DNA from: Granulicella sp. WH15
GTDB lineage: Bacteria > Acidobacteriota > Terriglobia > Terriglobales > Acidobacteriaceae
DNA length: 64,000 nucleotides
Direction of reading: 5' to 3'
Assembly: GCF_009914315.1 (NCBI RefSeq)
Contig: NZ_CP042596.1
Location: forward strand, 1,798,001-1,862,000
Each line of letters begins with the position of its first letter. Position 1 is the stretch's first letter. Both the position numbers and the translations under genes were made by a program. Below the pieces are notes generated by a model. That model was not told the DNA's origin, made no database searches, and was given only the letters and a program-made list of their open reading frames with translations. This document shows positions 9,247-17,519 of the stretch, one piece after another.

Positions 9247-9356
9247 CTATGTTTCTTCTCCAAATGCGCATGAGGCTATACGCAGGCACAGGATGCCGTT
9301 CCGGTTATCAAGATAGCGTCACGCATTTCGAGCACATTCGTCGAGAAAGGGAACTC

Positions 9357-10763
9357 ATGAGCTTCAAGCATATTGGTCGCGTCATCCTCAGCTGCTCTGT
9401 CTTTTGTTCCACTGTTTTACCGGCACAGGAAGGGCGTCGTTTGCCTCAACTGCCGGCCAATCCGCTTGCCTATGATCTATTGATTACGAACGGCCATGTG
9501 CTGGACGACAAGAATAAGATCGACTCAATCCGCGATGTGGGAATCAAAGATGGGAAGATCGTTGCGGTTGCTGAGCACCTCAATGCGAAAGATGCTCTGA
9601 AGACCATTGATGCCAAAGGCCTGTATGTGACGCCGGGGCTTATCGATCTGCATACCCATGTTTATACGGGCACAGGAGAGCGTGGCTCCTATGCTGGCGA
9701 CCTCTCTGTGTATCCGGATGGGTTCACCCTCCGTAACGGAGTGACCACGATCGTCGATGCCGGAAGCTCCGGCTGGCGCAACTTCGATGACTTCAAGGAC
9801 AAGATTATCGATCGTTCGAAGACCCGTGTTCTCTCCGAACTCAACATCGTCGGCTCCGGAATGCGTGGCTCCAACTACGAGAATAACCTCGACGATATGG
9901 ATGGCAAGCTGACCGGAGAAAAGGCCAAGCAGTTTCCCGGAGTTATCGTCGGAGTCAAAAGCGCGCACTTCACAGGACCGGAGTGGAAGCCATACGATCA
10001 GGCGGTTATCGCGGGCAATATAGCGAATATCCCCGTTATGATCGACTACGGTTCGCGCCGTATCGAGCGCCCTCTTCTCGAACTCGTCTCTACGCACCTT
10101 CGTCCCGGTGACATCTACACGCACTGCTTTTCAGGTCTGCGCGGTGAGCAGAACCCGCAGACAGGGCTTGCCTCAGAGGCTCTTCTTGTGATGAAGAGGC
10201 GTGGCATCTATTGCGATGTCGGTCATGGTGGCGGCTCGTTCTCATGGACGGTAGCTACTCCCATTATGAAGGGCGGTTATCTGCCGGACTCCATCTCCAC
10301 GGATTTGCATGTCGACTCGATGAACAATGGCATGAAGGATATGCTGAACGTCGCCGACAAGCTGATGTTGCTTGGTGAGACAATCCCGCAGGTCATGGCA
10401 CAGATGACTTCGCATCCGGCGCATGAGATCAAGCAGGATCAGCTCGGTAATCTCTCCGTTGGTTCGGTCGCCGACGTGGCTGTGTTCTCAGTGGAGACGG
10501 GCACGTTCGGCTTCGTTGACATGTACAACACGAAGATGATGGGAACGAAAAAGCTGGTCTGCGAGCTTACGCTGCGTGATGGCAAGGTGGTCTACGACTT
10601 GAATGGTATCTCCGCAGATATGTGGGATGCCACGACGCACTCTGCAGACGAAAGCCAGGCGCGTCGCTGGACAACCTTCAATGAGCGTCCTTTCGGAGCC
10701 GCTCGCTCTCCTCGTTTCCCGCAGTACGCTCCTGGCAGCCAGAATACGGCTACACCGAAGTAG
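9357..10763 (+). CDS. Exported amidohydrolase/deacetylase (Atu3266/EF_0837-like)
   Basis: Metal-dependent amidohydrolase of the dihydroorotase-like branch that contains Atu3266/EF_0837 N-acetyl amino-acid deacetylases. Visible ligands: HTHVYTG (metal HxH), a candidate bridging lysine in GVKSAHF, HCFSG, DVGHGGGSFSW and the catalytic Asp region DSISTDLHVDS. ATG 9357 follows GAGAAAGGG and starts a signal peptide (MSFKHIGRVILSCSVFC, cut near PAQ). In-frame codons back to 9192 lack such a signal. About 468 residues, longer than cytosolic relatives. With the SelA-like lyase and RidA upstream it would deacylate an N-acyl amino compound, the lyase would remove ammonia, and RidA would clear the imine. 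The exact substrate is unknown. Confidence 0.85.
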   Translation: MSFKHIGRVILSCSVFCSTVLPAQEGRRLPQLPANPLAYDLLITNGHVLDDKNKIDSIRDVGIKDGKIVAVAEHLNAKDALKTIDAKGLYVTPGLIDLHTHVYTGTGERGSYAGDLSVYPDGFTLRNGVTTIVDAGSSGWRNFDDFKDKIIDRSKTRVLSELNIVGSGMRGSNYENNLDDMDGKLTGEKAKQFPGVIVGVKSAHFTGPEWKPYDQAVIAGNIANIPVMIDYGSRRIERPLLELVSTHLRPGDIYTHCFSGLRGEQNPQTGLASEALLVMKRRGIYCDVGHGGGSFSWTVATPIMKGGYLPDSISTDLHVDSMNNGMKDMLNVADKLMLLGETIPQVMAQMTSHPAHEIKQDQLGNLSVGSVADVAVFSVETGTFGFVDMYNTKMMGTKKLVCELTLRDGKVVYDLNGISADMWDATTHSADESQARRWTTFNERPFGAARSPRFPQYAPGSQNTATPK

Positions 10764-10768
10764 AATAG

Positions 10769-10806
10769 TTGACAAGAGAGAGCGTGACGGCGCTCTCTCT
10801 TGTCAA
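10769..10806. terminator. Perfect 16-bp hairpin between deacetylase and DUF3299 gene
   Basis: TTGACAAGAGAGAGCG at 10769-10784 pairs perfectly with CGCTCTCTCTTGTCAA at 10791-10806 around a 6-base loop. It begins 5 bp after the deacetylase stop. There is no T tract, so it may be a transcript-end stabiliser rather than a classical intrinsic terminator. Confidence 0.6.
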
Positions 10807-10912
10807 CTTCATGGGAGCGATTCAGCTACCCACCGCAAACGAAAGGATGCGGAATGTGTCTAAAGAAACAGCAGCACCATGGATCCAGATAGTCGTAGCT
10901 AGGAGGTTTAAG

Positions 10913-11335
10913 GTGAAGCGCCTCGCATCGGCACTTATCGTCGTATTTTCGGCCGCCTTCCTTTTTGCTGCGACCGCTCCGACCGTCAGCTGGTCGACTC
11001 TAAAGACTCTGAATTCTTCACAGGCAGACTCTCCCGCACGCGCGCTCAATAACAAACTTGTCTCTGTTCCAGGATTTATGGTCCCGCTCGAAGATGATGC
11101 GGATCAAGTCACGGAGTTTCTCCTGGTGCCTTTTGCCGGAGCTTGCATCCACGTACCGCCGCCGCCACCGAACCAGATGATCTATGTCAAGCTGAGGCAT
11201 AACCAAAAGGCGAAGATGTCATTCACCGAACCGATTATGGTGGTTGGCCAACTGCATGTTGCCACTGTGCAGAGCCCATACGGCGATGTCTCCTTCAACA
11301 TGGACGGAGATAGCGTCCAGCCTTATGCCCAGTGA
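10913..11335 (+). CDS. DUF3299 family exported protein
   Basis: Small protein of 140 residues with a signal peptide (VKRLASALIVVFSAAFLFAA). The rest matches DUF3299: VPGFMVPLEDDADQVTEFLLV followed by GACIHVPPPPPNQMIYV. The cysteine and His in GACIHVPPPPPNQ are the family hallmark and could bind a metal. GTG 10913 was chosen because a textbook AGGAGG sits at 10901-10906; the frame is open further upstream but runs into the hairpin at 10769. It is followed 7 bp later by an ABC ATPase. DUF3299 genes occur next to LolD/FtsX-type transporters in other bacteria, including a zinc-regulated cluster I recall from Vibrio, so metal-related envelope traffic is possible but unproven. Confidence 0.85.
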   Translation: MKRLASALIVVFSAAFLFAATAPTVSWSTLKTLNSSQADSPARALNNKLVSVPGFMVPLEDDADQVTEFLLVPFAGACIHVPPPPPNQMIYVKLRHNQKAKMSFTEPIMVVGQLHVATVQSPYGDVSFNMDGDSVQPYAQ

Positions 11336-11342
11336 TTCCTTC

Positions 11343-12062
11343 ATGACAGACGCAGTGCACCTGCAGCAGGTTCGTTTCTCTTATACCCGGCAGCAGCCGA
11401 TTCTTCGGATCGACGAGTTATGTATTTCCTCTGGCCATCGATGCTTCCTTCACGGGCCGTCAGGTAGTGGCAAAACGACTCTTCTCTCGCTCATCTCGGG
11501 GGTCCTCAAACCGCAGCAGGGAAGCATTCGCATTCTTGGGCAGGAACTCACGCAACTTTCGGCCGCAGCTCGCGATACACTACGCGGCTCCCAGATCGGC
11601 TATATCTTTCAGGGCTTCAATCTCATTCCTTACCTTTCAGTCGAGGAAAATATTGCATTACCCTGCAAGCTGCATCCCGAGCGCCGTGCTCGTATTACTG
11701 CTGAGACGTTGTCGGCTGAAGTAACGCGCCTGGCCTCGCGTCTGGATATACACACACACTTAAGTGCGCCAGTCGCTCATCTCTCCGTTGGTCAACAACA
11801 GCGCGTTGCAATCGCACGTGCCATCATTGGTTCTCCGGCACTTGTGATTGCAGATGAACCTACCTCCGCGCTTGATACGGATCGCCGCGAAGACTTTTTG
11901 TCGCTCCTTACTGAAGTGACCGGTGAAGCGAAGGCGCGTGGTAATCCCGAGATGACGCTTCTATTTGTGTCGCACGATCGATCTCTCGCTACGCGCTTTG
12001 ACTCGATCCTGTCGCTTCCCGAAATTAATCAGGAGACGAGATCGTTGGAGAATACCCTGTGA
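11343..12062 (+). CDS. ABC transporter ATP-binding protein (LolD/MacB-like)
   Basis: Cytoplasmic ATPase of a type VII-like ABC system. Walker A is GPSGSGKTTL, the Q-loop lies in IFQGFNLIPYLSVEENI, the signature is LSVGQQQRVAIARA, Walker B is LVIADEPTSALD, and the H-loop is LLFVSHD. About 239 residues, normal for LolD-like subunits. ATG 11343 leaves a 7-bp gap after the DUF3299 stop; ATG 11325 in the same frame would overlap that gene by 11 bp and is also possible. It is coupled to the permease by a GTGA overlap at 12059-12062. The DUF3299-ATPase-permease order suggests one operon. Confidence 0.92.
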   Translation: MTDAVHLQQVRFSYTRQQPILRIDELCISSGHRCFLHGPSGSGKTTLLSLISGVLKPQQGSIRILGQELTQLSAAARDTLRGSQIGYIFQGFNLIPYLSVEENIALPCKLHPERRARITAETLSAEVTRLASRLDIHTHLSAPVAHLSVGQQQRVAIARAIIGSPALVIADEPTSALDTDRREDFLSLLTEVTGEAKARGNPEMTLLFVSHDRSLATRFDSILSLPEINQETRSLENTL

Positions 12063-13312
12063 CGCTTCTCCTTTTGGCATTTAAATCCCTTCGTGCCCGC
12101 ACTCTTACAACAGCACTCACCATCTTCTCAATTGCGCTCTCCGTCATGCTGCTTGTCGGAGTCGATCGACTGCGTGGTGCCGCTCAAGCCGGATTTTCCG
12201 GGACTCTCTCCCATGCTGATCTGGTGGTCGGCGCTCGCGGAGGCGATTTGCCGCTGCTCCTCTCCAGCGTCTTCCACATCGGCAACGCCTCCAACAACAT
12301 CTCGTGGGAGACGTATCAGCACTTTGTGCAGCATCCCGCCGTTGCGTGGACAATCCCAATCTCAATGGGCGACTCCTACCGCGGGTATCGTGTAGTTGCT
12401 ACGGATGACAACCTCTATGCGCACTATCAGTATCGTGGAAGCCACAGGCTGGAGTTCGCGCAGGGCCGCGCACCGAGCGGTATCTTCGAGGCTGCTCTTG
12501 GAGCAGAGGCCGCCGCGCGCCTGCATGATGCTCTTGGGAAAAAGATTGTTCTCGCGCACGGCATTGAAGAAAAGTCGATCTTGAAGCACGACAACACTCC
12601 ATTTTCAGTGGTGGGCATCCTGAAACCTACTTCCACCCCGATTGACCGAGCGGTGTACATCACGCTTCTTGGCGACGAGGCCATGCACTTTGGCTGGTCA
12701 GATGGCACGCCGCCCGCAATTGGTGAGACGGTGCCGAAGCTCGATGCCTCGAAGCTTAAAGTCGATCAGATTACATCATTTTTGCTTGGCACTAAATCGC
12801 GTATCAGCACTCTTTATCTTCAGCGTGAGATTAATACCTACAAGCCCGAACCGCTAACTGCAATTATTCCGGCCTACACCTTGCAGGAGCTCTGGGGTCT
12901 GCTCGATTACGCTGACACTGCGCTCTCGCTGGTCTCTGCCGCCGTGCTTATTGTTGGCCTGCTTGCCATGCTTACAGCGCTTTATACGGCCCTCAACGAA
13001 CGGCGGCGGGAGGTCGCAATTCTCCGAGCCGTGGGGTTGCACGCTCGGCAGATCTTCATGCTCTTCCTCATCGAGTCGGTCCTTATCGCTTTTGCGGGAA
13101 CTGTTCTGGGAATCGGTACTGTGTACGTTCTTCTCTTTGCTTTGCACTCGACGATTGAGAGTAGATTCGGCCTACCGATTACACTGGTCGGTCTGTCCAC
13201 ACGAGTTGAGTTCTATGCCCTGGCGACGATCATCTCTGCCGCGCTCATTGGTACAATCCCTGCTTTCCGCGCTTATCGGAACTCTCTCGTTGATGGCCTC
13301 AACGCCCATTGA
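12059..13312 (+). CDS. ABC transporter permease, FtsX/MacB type
   Basis: Inner-membrane permease with the MacB/FtsX layout: an N-terminal helix (ALTTALTIFSIALSVMLLVGV), a periplasmic domain of about 220 residues (residues 45-265), then three C-terminal helices containing the FtsX core (ALNERRREVAILRAVGLHARQ). It starts with GTG 12059 overlapping the ATPase stop. Such pairs use ATP to drive mechanical work on periplasmic partners or lipoproteins rather than cross-membrane transport. The DUF3299 protein is the natural periplasmic partner here. It ends 25 bp from the convergent fucosidase gene. Confidence 0.9.
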   Translation: MTLLLLAFKSLRARTLTTALTIFSIALSVMLLVGVDRLRGAAQAGFSGTLSHADLVVGARGGDLPLLLSSVFHIGNASNNISWETYQHFVQHPAVAWTIPISMGDSYRGYRVVATDDNLYAHYQYRGSHRLEFAQGRAPSGIFEAALGAEAAARLHDALGKKIVLAHGIEEKSILKHDNTPFSVVGILKPTSTPIDRAVYITLLGDEAMHFGWSDGTPPAIGETVPKLDASKLKVDQITSFLLGTKSRISTLYLQREINTYKPEPLTAIIPAYTLQELWGLLDYADTALSLVSAAVLIVGLLAMLTALYTALNERRREVAILRAVGLHARQIFMLFLIESVLIAFAGTVLGIGTVYVLLFALHSTIESRFGLPITLVGLSTRVEFYALATIISAALIGTIPAFRAYRNSLVDGLNAH

Positions 13313-13337
13313 ATAGATGCTGGATTATTCCTCGCTC

Positions 13338-14978
13338 TTAGCGTTTCGGAAGCTGTATCTCTTCGCCGAAGAGCATGAGCAGAGGGTGTTTCAGCACCGC
13401 ACGATACTCGTATTGCTCACCGGGCTCAGGGTGAAAGACCGCGGAGAACTCTCCTGAATGTGCAGCCGGCTGCAATGGTAGATGTTGCCATCCATGCAAT
13501 CTAGAGAGCTTGTCTTCGCCGGTGATGAGGCGATAGTCAAAGCCAAACTCAGTCCCGGGCGCGTCTGCCGCATCTTGCCAGCTTCCTCGCAGCGTGATCG
13601 ATCCGTTGTTCATCGTCAGTGGAGGAAGTGTATGCACTGTAGGAGGCGCAAAGGCCTCTTCCACATTGGTGAGCTTGATTACAGAAGGATAAGGCCATGA
13701 ATCGCTATCGCGCAGTCGCTGTGCTCGCATCACGCGAACATGAAGCCCATCTGCCTCCTGATGAAAGGAGCCTTGCGGCTTCAGTTCCGGACGATATTCC
13801 ACTAGCTGATCGTTTTGGCCCAGAAGACCAACGGTAGTGGTTGATGTCGCACGTACTGTCTTCAGCGTGAACTCGCGCCATGTGCCGCGTTTCCACGCTG
13901 GCGCAGCATCGTCATCATCCACAATTGCATAAAGCGAGCGTTTATCTTTTGATCGCGTAAACCAGACCTTCCCCTCATTGGTTACCACCCATGGCCGTGT
14001 GCCATAGATTGCGTCGGAGTTGATAAACATCCATGCACCAAGGGTGCGTAACCCCTCTTCTTGTTCGATTGGCAGTGAGCCGTCTGGTTTCAGCCCAATA
14101 TTCAGCAGTAGATTGCCCCCGCGAGAGCGCGTCTGGATCAGAATACGCAGTAGATCACGCACGGACTTGTAGCGTTCATCCGTTGGCTGATATCCCCAGG
14201 CAGTTCCTAGCGTCATATTTGTCTCCCAGGCGCCTGGAAGCGGCGCGCCAGGGATATTTTGTTCAGGCGTCTCAATCGCGCCACGAGTTACAACTGCATC
14301 CGGCTGCATCTTCCAGACCAGATCACGGAGTTCCTTTGCTTCTCCGTCGAAGAATACGGCCGCCACTGGTCCATAGTGGCTCATCAGTTCCGTGACCTGA
14401 TCCTTATCTAACTTCATAAGTCCCGGATTCCTGCTGGGTTGCACCTCTGGAACCAGCCTCTGAATCTGTTTGCCATTCTGATGGAGCCAGAGAAAATCGT
14501 CCGGTGAGAAGTACGCCCCGGGGGATACGCCCTGGCTGCGAAATGCAGCAAACAACTCGGCCGTAATGTCTTTTTTGTAAGGGGTCTGCATACTATTGAA
14601 CGAGACAGTCTTTGTATCCCACATGCAGAATCCATTGTGATGCTTAGTGGTAAACATCATGTAGCGAAAGCCTGCTACTCTGGCCAGTCTCGCAAGACCT
14701 TCAGGGTCGAGGTGCGTAGGGTTGAAGGTCTGAGGTAGATCTCGATAGAAGCGGTCGACATACTCGTCGCTCGCACCTGCAAGGGAGTGACTGATGATGA
14801 CACCGAGCTGCGAATCGACGCTCCAATGAATAAAGAGACCCAGTCCCTGATCGCGAAACCATTCCAGCCGTTCAGGACGATTCCCCAGAGGAGCAGGCGC
14901 CTGTGCTGTGAGAGCAGGAGCTACAGATAAACAAGCCAAGGCCGCAAGACAGAGACTGATGCGTCGAGATAAAAACAT
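13338..14978 (-). CDS. Alpha-L-fucosidase, GH29
   Basis: Exported glycosidase that should release L-fucose from glycans. A signal peptide (RISLCLAALACLSVAPALTAQ) precedes the GH29 barrel: RLEWFRDQGLGLFIHWSVDS, then FRYMMFTTKHHNGFCMWDT, and VAAVFFDGEAKELRDLVWK, where the Asp in FFDGE is at the position of the GH29 nucleophile. NLLLNIGLKPDGSLP matches the strand near the general acid/base area. The 546 residues include a C-terminal beta domain. It is the most downstream gene of a minus-strand run that includes a mutarotase-like protein, two lactonases and a flavin oxidoreductase, so the fucose released may be oxidised nearby (inference). Confidence 0.9.
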   Translation of the reverse strand: MFLSRRISLCLAALACLSVAPALTAQAPAPLGNRPERLEWFRDQGLGLFIHWSVDSQLGVIISHSLAGASDEYVDRFYRDLPQTFNPTHLDPEGLARLARVAGFRYMMFTTKHHNGFCMWDTKTVSFNSMQTPYKKDITAELFAAFRSQGVSPGAYFSPDDFLWLHQNGKQIQRLVPEVQPSRNPGLMKLDKDQVTELMSHYGPVAAVFFDGEAKELRDLVWKMQPDAVVTRGAIETPEQNIPGAPLPGAWETNMTLGTAWGYQPTDERYKSVRDLLRILIQTRSRGGNLLLNIGLKPDGSLPIEQEEGLRTLGAWMFINSDAIYGTRPWVVTNEGKVWFTRSKDKRSLYAIVDDDDAAPAWKRGTWREFTLKTVRATSTTTVGLLGQNDQLVEYRPELKPQGSFHQEADGLHVRVMRAQRLRDSDSWPYPSVIKLTNVEEAFAPPTVHTLPPLTMNNGSITLRGSWQDAADAPGTEFGFDYRLITGEDKLSRLHGWQHLPLQPAAHSGEFSAVFHPEPGEQYEYRAVLKHPLLMLFGEEIQLPKR

Positions 14979-15183
14979 GCGATGAGTTTACACTGCTTCG
15001 AATTGCTAAGTGCTCTCGCTAGATGCTTGTTATGCCTGATGCGTATAGCGCAACGTGACAGGCTGCTTGCTAGGCCAATTGATCTATTTTTGTTTATAGC
15101 TCGTTCTGTTCCATTACTTTGTCATGTTTAGTGCCGCGTCAACTGCAGCTCTCGGCGAAGTACACCTTCTAAAAGAAAAAACT

Positions 15184-15217
15184 AAAAGGTCGGCATCCTT
15201 CGGGATGCCGACCTTTT
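15184..15217 (-). terminator. UUCG-loop terminator after mutarotase-like gene
   Basis: A 15-bp perfect stem (AAAAGGTCGGCATCC with GGATGCCGACCTTTT) closes a TTCG tetraloop. On the minus strand it is followed by a T-rich run. It lies 26 bp past the stop of the gene at 15244 and could act in both directions. Confidence 0.88.
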
Positions 15218-15243
15218 TATTGCTCTGAGAAGCGTGGATAAAA

Positions 15244-16299
15244 CTAATTAGTGAAGAAGCGGTAATGTATAGTCCATTCCTGACTTTTTCCAGGAGCCAC
15301 ATGGATAGCTATATAAGCTTCCGGGCAGACTGTCTTTGGGGTGGCCCACAAGTAAAACTTATTGATGGGCGAGTCGGAGGTTTGTTCTACTCCCAGTTTC
15401 GTAGATCGATCTTCAAACAGGATGTCGTAGTCGGATACTTTGTCAGAATATCCAGTAAGATAGCTGCCTACCCCATGTTGCGGTTGCAACTGTGAGACAA
15501 ATTGAATAGTTGTTCCGGTTATCTGTGCAGAGCTAGGAAGAGCAGAGTCGGGAACAGGTGTCCATGGAAGATGGATCTTCATATCTGGCCCCGTAGTCTT
15601 GTTGTCGAGCATGAAGAAGTCATGGTCGTACACGGCGGTGTCAATAGACTTCGTGCCAATGTTCTTCAGGTGATGCTCGAGGCTCAGTACATTGCCATGC
15701 TCATCCAAGGAAAGAACCTTCTCATAGATATAAGCAAATCCCATAGGAGAATGAAGCTCCTGACGAAAGTGGATAGATCGCTTATGAACCTTCACCTTCC
15801 ATCTTCCGTTATCCACAATGGGATAGGCACCGCCAAAACGATAAGGAGAGTCGTCGATACGTCTTACGACACCGACGCCGATCTTGACGAAGAGGCCTCC
15901 CGGAGCTGCTTCATCGTATCCTAGTTCACTTGTCGGATGACGGAACTCTTCCGCAGGGCCAGCCACAGCGTCGTTCGACATGGGATCGTATTTTTTGAAC
16001 CATTCGCCGAAGAAGGTATGACCATCTAGAGAGGCGCAACCCACGATACCCGCCCAATCGAAACGAGAGGCGCGATAAAATCCATGATCCTTGTCTGGTA
16101 AAAAGATGACGGCACTCAACTTGCCATTGCTTATTCTCGCCATCGGATGATCTGCATGAGGAAGATTCATGCAGGTACTGGACGCGGGAGGCGACATCGG
16201 TACCCCCCCCGAGTTGGTTTGTGCAGATACAGTACGGCTAAAGAGCGCTATCGCCGGGATGAGCATGTAGCGCCCCACTTTGCGACGGAAGGGATACAT
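15244..16299 (-). CDS. Exported galactose-mutarotase-like protein
   Basis: About 351 residues with a signal peptide (RRKVGRYMLIPAIALFSRTV, cut near SAQ). It resembles the aldose-1-epimerase/galactose-mutarotase superfamily: GHTFFGEWFKKYDP, FVKIGVGVVRR, KVHKRSIHFRQEL, LEHHLKNIGTKSIDTAVYDHDFF, and LWATPKTVCPEAYIAIHVAPG near the end. The His-containing AVYDHDFF strand matches the position of the catalytic histidine region, but I cannot assign the general base with certainty. ATG 16299 has AGGAG about 9 bases upstream; TTG 16323 is an in-frame alternative. The 30-bp gap from the lactonase upstream implies co-transcription. The N-terminal domain of the gene at 49474 is similar in type. Confidence 0.65.
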   Translation of the reverse strand: MYPFRRKVGRYMLIPAIALFSRTVSAQTNSGGVPMSPPASSTCMNLPHADHPMARISNGKLSAVIFLPDKDHGFYRASRFDWAGIVGCASLDGHTFFGEWFKKYDPMSNDAVAGPAEEFRHPTSELGYDEAAPGGLFVKIGVGVVRRIDDSPYRFGGAYPIVDNGRWKVKVHKRSIHFRQELHSPMGFAYIYEKVLSLDEHGNVLSLEHHLKNIGTKSIDTAVYDHDFFMLDNKTTGPDMKIHLPWTPVPDSALPSSAQITGTTIQFVSQLQPQHGVGSYLTGYSDKVSDYDILFEDRSTKLGVEQTSDSPINKFYLWATPKTVCPEAYIAIHVAPGKSQEWTIHYRFFTN

Positions 16300-16328
16300 C
16301 GTATGGGGCTCCTGAGAACTCAAGCGAA

Positions 16329-17498
16329 TCAGGCTGAGTGAAAGGCAACGCAGGATGCGGAATCAACTTGTGCGATGCTCTGGCGATTGCGGATTACGCC
16401 TGTTTGGGAGTCGAAGCTCAAGCGAATGATTTGGCCGGAGTCTGCACCAACTCCTACCAGATATTCCCCGTTCGGCGAAAAAGCAAGAGCACTGAGTCTT
16501 TCGCGCTGCTGCGTCGATTCAACGAGAGCCAAGCGTCCGGTCCGATGGTCGATGCTCAAAGAATGTATGGCGAGCGCGCGGTCATCTACACCCGCCGTCA
16601 CAAGAAAACGTCTTTCTGGATGCATCGCCATAAGTGTTGCCCCGGGCCGGGGGAGTGCAATAACCTGAGAAGCTGCGGAAATCTGTTTGGAGACCTGATT
16701 CCAAGCATGGACGCTGAGAGAGCCATTGATTGAGTTCAGCGCATAGATCCACTTCCCATCGCTGGAGTGGTCAATCTGTGAAGGCCCTGCCTGCGGATGA
16801 ATACGTAGACTTGCTTGGCGTTGTAGCAAGCCAGCTTCTATTTTGAAGGAATGCATTGCCTCGTTGCCGGAATCGGCTGTAAGAAGTGTCGAGCCATCCG
16901 GATGCCGAAGGATACATCTCGGTTGTGCTGTTTTCGTTATAAGCCCTTCCACGAGACCAACCTCTTTTCTAACGCTTTCAGAGGCCATCAAACTTCCATC
17001 GGAGGCAATGGGAAGGAGATCGTACGAGCCGCCCTTCTGGGCTGCAACAATCAGGTGCGCTCCGTTATCGGTTACTACTGCATGTCGTGGAGACGTGGCC
17101 GAAAGCGACAAGGCGCGTGTATTGAGTAGCTGCAGGCGGCCCGAAGAGGCATTGATAGAATATGCACTTACTGCGCCACGGGGAAGATGATCCCATAGGT
17201 CAACTGCATGAACTGCGTAGAGGATCGGAAGGGAAGGGTGTCTTTCCAGATGGGCTGGCCGCATGGCCGGGACTCTCTGCATTGGCCGCCAATGGTCACC
17301 GGTGGTATCGAAGACGTGGATCGCACCCTCACCTGCTTCCGAGCCAATATAAGCAAATCCGGCTGCATCTTTTTGATCGTCATTCAGTGACTTGGCCAAG
17401 GCTTTTAGGCTAAGAGAAGGTATTCCCGCAAATATTGCTAATCCAGTTGAAAACGTCCGCCGCGTCCATTGGCTCGGTTGTTTGGTCATGGTGTCCAT
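16329..17498 (-). CDS. Lactonase family beta-propeller protein (first copy)
   Basis: Seven-bladed propeller of the PF10282 lactonase family (YbhE/6-phosphogluconolactonase-like), 389 residues. Repeats are visible as AFSPNGEYLVGVGADSGQII, LRHPDGSTLLTADSGNEAMH and HSSDGKWIYALNSINGSLSV. A Tat-like leader (TRRTFSTGLAIFAGIPSLSLKALA) predicts export. Members hydrolyse aldonolactones, although several are only propeller scaffolds. It lies 21 bp after a flavin oxidoreductase that could make lactones, and a second lactonase of the same family is encoded just upstream at 19259. Confidence 0.85.
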   Translation of the reverse strand: MDTMTKQPSQWTRRTFSTGLAIFAGIPSLSLKALAKSLNDDQKDAAGFAYIGSEAGEGAIHVFDTTGDHWRPMQRVPAMRPAHLERHPSLPILYAVHAVDLWDHLPRGAVSAYSINASSGRLQLLNTRALSLSATSPRHAVVTDNGAHLIVAAQKGGSYDLLPIASDGSLMASESVRKEVGLVEGLITKTAQPRCILRHPDGSTLLTADSGNEAMHSFKIEAGLLQRQASLRIHPQAGPSQIDHSSDGKWIYALNSINGSLSVHAWNQVSKQISAASQVIALPRPGATLMAMHPERRFLVTAGVDDRALAIHSLSIDHRTGRLALVESTQQRERLSALAFSPNGEYLVGVGADSGQIIRLSFDSQTGVIRNRQSIAQVDSASCVAFHSA

Positions 17499-17519
17499 CG
17501 CTCCACTCTCGGGCTATGT

